Positions 7,046 to 7,725 of a DNA stretch of 7,725 nt are shown piece by piece. This DNA comes from Pseudolabrys sp. GTDB taxonomy: Bacteria; Pseudomonadota; Alphaproteobacteria; Rhizobiales; Xanthobacteraceae. The stretch is taken from positions 1-7,725 of the forward strand of contig JAFAQJ010000271.1 in the NCBI GenBank assembly GCA_019246455.1, read 5' to 3'. The notes beneath the pieces are model-generated. The model searched no databases. It had not been told where the DNA came from and worked only from the letters and a program-made list of their open reading frames with translations. Position numbers and translations under genes: made by a program. The first letter of the stretch is position 1. Each line of letters begins with the position of its first letter.

Positions 7046-7135
7046 TGGCGGAGAGAGAGGGATTCGAACCCTCGATACGGTTTCCCGTATACACGCTTTC
7101 CAAGCGTGCGCCTTCAGCCACTCGGCCACCTCTCC
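7046..7135 (-). tRNA. tRNA-Ser(GGA)
   Basis: A complete class II tRNA. The 7-bp acceptor stem pairs GGAGAGG (7135-7129) with TCTCTCC (7056-7050), with one G-U pair. The anticodon stem CACGC/GCGTG encloses the loop TTGGAAA, with anticodon GGA at 7101-7099. The variable arm is long (ACGGGAAACCGT), as expected for serine. The T arm is GAGGG-TTCGAAT-CCCTC. The discriminator is G and the 3' CCA is encoded (7048-7046). It reads UCC/UCU serine codons. Confidence 0.97.
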
Positions 7136-7153
7136 GTTGTTGGGCGCGGGCGG

Positions 7154-7181
7154 ACTATAGCCATCGCGAAGCACCGCACAA
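7154..7181 (-). promoter_or_regulatory. Candidate promoter of tRNA-Ser
   Basis: On the minus strand TTGTGC (7181-7176) and TATAGT (7159-7154, 5 of 6 to consensus) are 16 bp apart. Transcription would begin near 7147, about 12 nt before the mature 5' end at 7135. The -35 is weak. Confidence 0.4.
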
Positions 7182-7277
7182 CCTCATATAGATGCCGCAA
7201 ATAGCGCAATTTGCCGGCTCGATTGACGGGCCGCCGCGCGGGTGAAATCGACAGGGCGCGGCTATACATTGAGATCG

Positions 7278-7725
7278 ATGCAGCAGAAGCGCGACTACAT
7301 TATTCGTCCCGATCCCGCTGACCCGCGGCTGACCGAGCGAGTCCGTGGCGTCGATGAGAGCGGCGCGCCGATCGAAACCGCGGTGACGGTCGAGCGCGCG
7401 CTGACGATCTTCCTCAACTCGCAGGAGATCGTCACCGCGATGACGATCAACGATTACCCGAAATATCTGGCGCTCGGTTACCTGCTGAATCAGAACATGC
7501 TGCTGCCGGACGACGTGGTCGAGAGCGTCGACTACGACGAGGAACTATCGCTCGTCGTGGTGCGCACCAAGCGCAAAACCAACTACGAGAAGAAGCTGAA
7601 GAAGAAAGTGCAGACCTCGGGCTGCGCGCAGGGCACGGTGTTCGGCGACCTGATGGAGGCGCTGGAGGACATCGAGCTGCCGGACGCGGAGCTGCGCACC
7701 TCGTGGCTCTACGCGCTGACCAACA
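7278..7725 (+). CDS. fdhD: Formate dehydrogenase accessory sulfurtransferase FdhD, 3' end outside window
   Basis: FdhD moves sulfur from IscS to the bis-MGD cofactor and is required for formate dehydrogenase activity. Visible are 149 codons of about 270. Family features are an early VTVERALTIFLNSQEIVTAMTIND (matching the region where E. coli has the strand leading to VVMMASPKD), YPKYLALGYLLNQNML (compare LEYFALGFSLSEG), and QTSGCAQGT with the loop cysteine at C116. E. coli has CxxC here (C121/C124); this protein keeps only the first Cys. A Lys-rich stretch, residues 98-110, precedes it. ATG 7278 is preceded by GAG at 7271-7273 and TATACA at 7263-7268. The gene is divergent from tRNA-Ser and on the opposite strand to fdnG, so it has its own transcription unit. 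Confidence 0.9.
   Translation, partial: MQQKRDYIIRPDPADPRLTERVRGVDESGAPIETAVTVERALTIFLNSQEIVTAMTINDYPKYLALGYLLNQNMLLPDDVVESVDYDEELSLVVVRTKRKTNYEKKLKKKVQTSGCAQGTVFGDLMEALEDIELPDAELRTSWLYALTN

Noticed and set aside
7019..7204. 61-codon plus-strand frame with [28 protein letters not shown]
   Set aside because: This is the antisense translation of the tRNA-Ser gene, a well-known spurious protein.
7223..7268. TTGACG and TATACA as a promoter for fdhD
   Set aside because: The two elements are 34 bp apart, too far for sigma-70, and no better -35 is seen at 16-18 bp.

Overview
The window looks like chromosomal DNA of a GC-rich alphaproteobacterium, most likely a member of the Bradyrhizobium/Rhodopseudomonas/Afipia group. 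The coding regions are rich in G/C at third codon positions. The protein at 5867-6454 resembles a family of hypothetical proteins I associate with that group. No search was run, so the taxonomic call is inference.

The central theme is selenocysteine-dependent, periplasmic, membrane-associated formate oxidation. From the left edge to 2217, on the minus strand, lies most of the catalytic subunit of a formate dehydrogenase-N type enzyme. It has a Tat signal, a 4Fe-4S cysteine cluster, and an in-frame UGA read as selenocysteine. A bacterial SECIS hairpin follows that UGA directly, with its bulged U at nucleotide 17. The 3' end of the gene lies beyond the left edge; the beta and gamma subunits, fdhE, selA and selB may follow there but cannot be seen.

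Divergent from it, after an AT-rich control region (about 2218-2536) with a good -35 element and a perfect 10-bp inverted repeat, the plus strand carries several genes. First is a possible small exported peptide (2579-2770, weak). Then come a Tat-exported transglutaminase-like protein (2794-3894) ending in a strong terminator, and a 107-residue secreted low-complexity protein (4009-4332). A TusA/YedF-like protein (4438-4674) follows, and then selD (4700-5749), which makes the selenophosphate needed for selenocysteine synthesis. A hairpin with a T-tract ends selD and reaches the stop codon of a convergent hypothetical gene (5867-6454).

From about 5870 to 7045 the DNA is poorer in GC and mostly without convincing genes. 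It ends at the 3' end of a complete tRNA-Ser(GGA) gene (minus strand, 7046-7135). Divergent from the tRNA, fdhD starts at 7278 and runs off the right edge. FdhD is the sulfurtransferase needed to activate the molybdenum cofactor of formate dehydrogenases. FDH structure, selenium supply (SelD, perhaps YedF) and cofactor sulfuration (FdhD) are therefore all encoded within 7.7 kb. The transglutaminase-like and small secreted proteins have no known place in this pathway.
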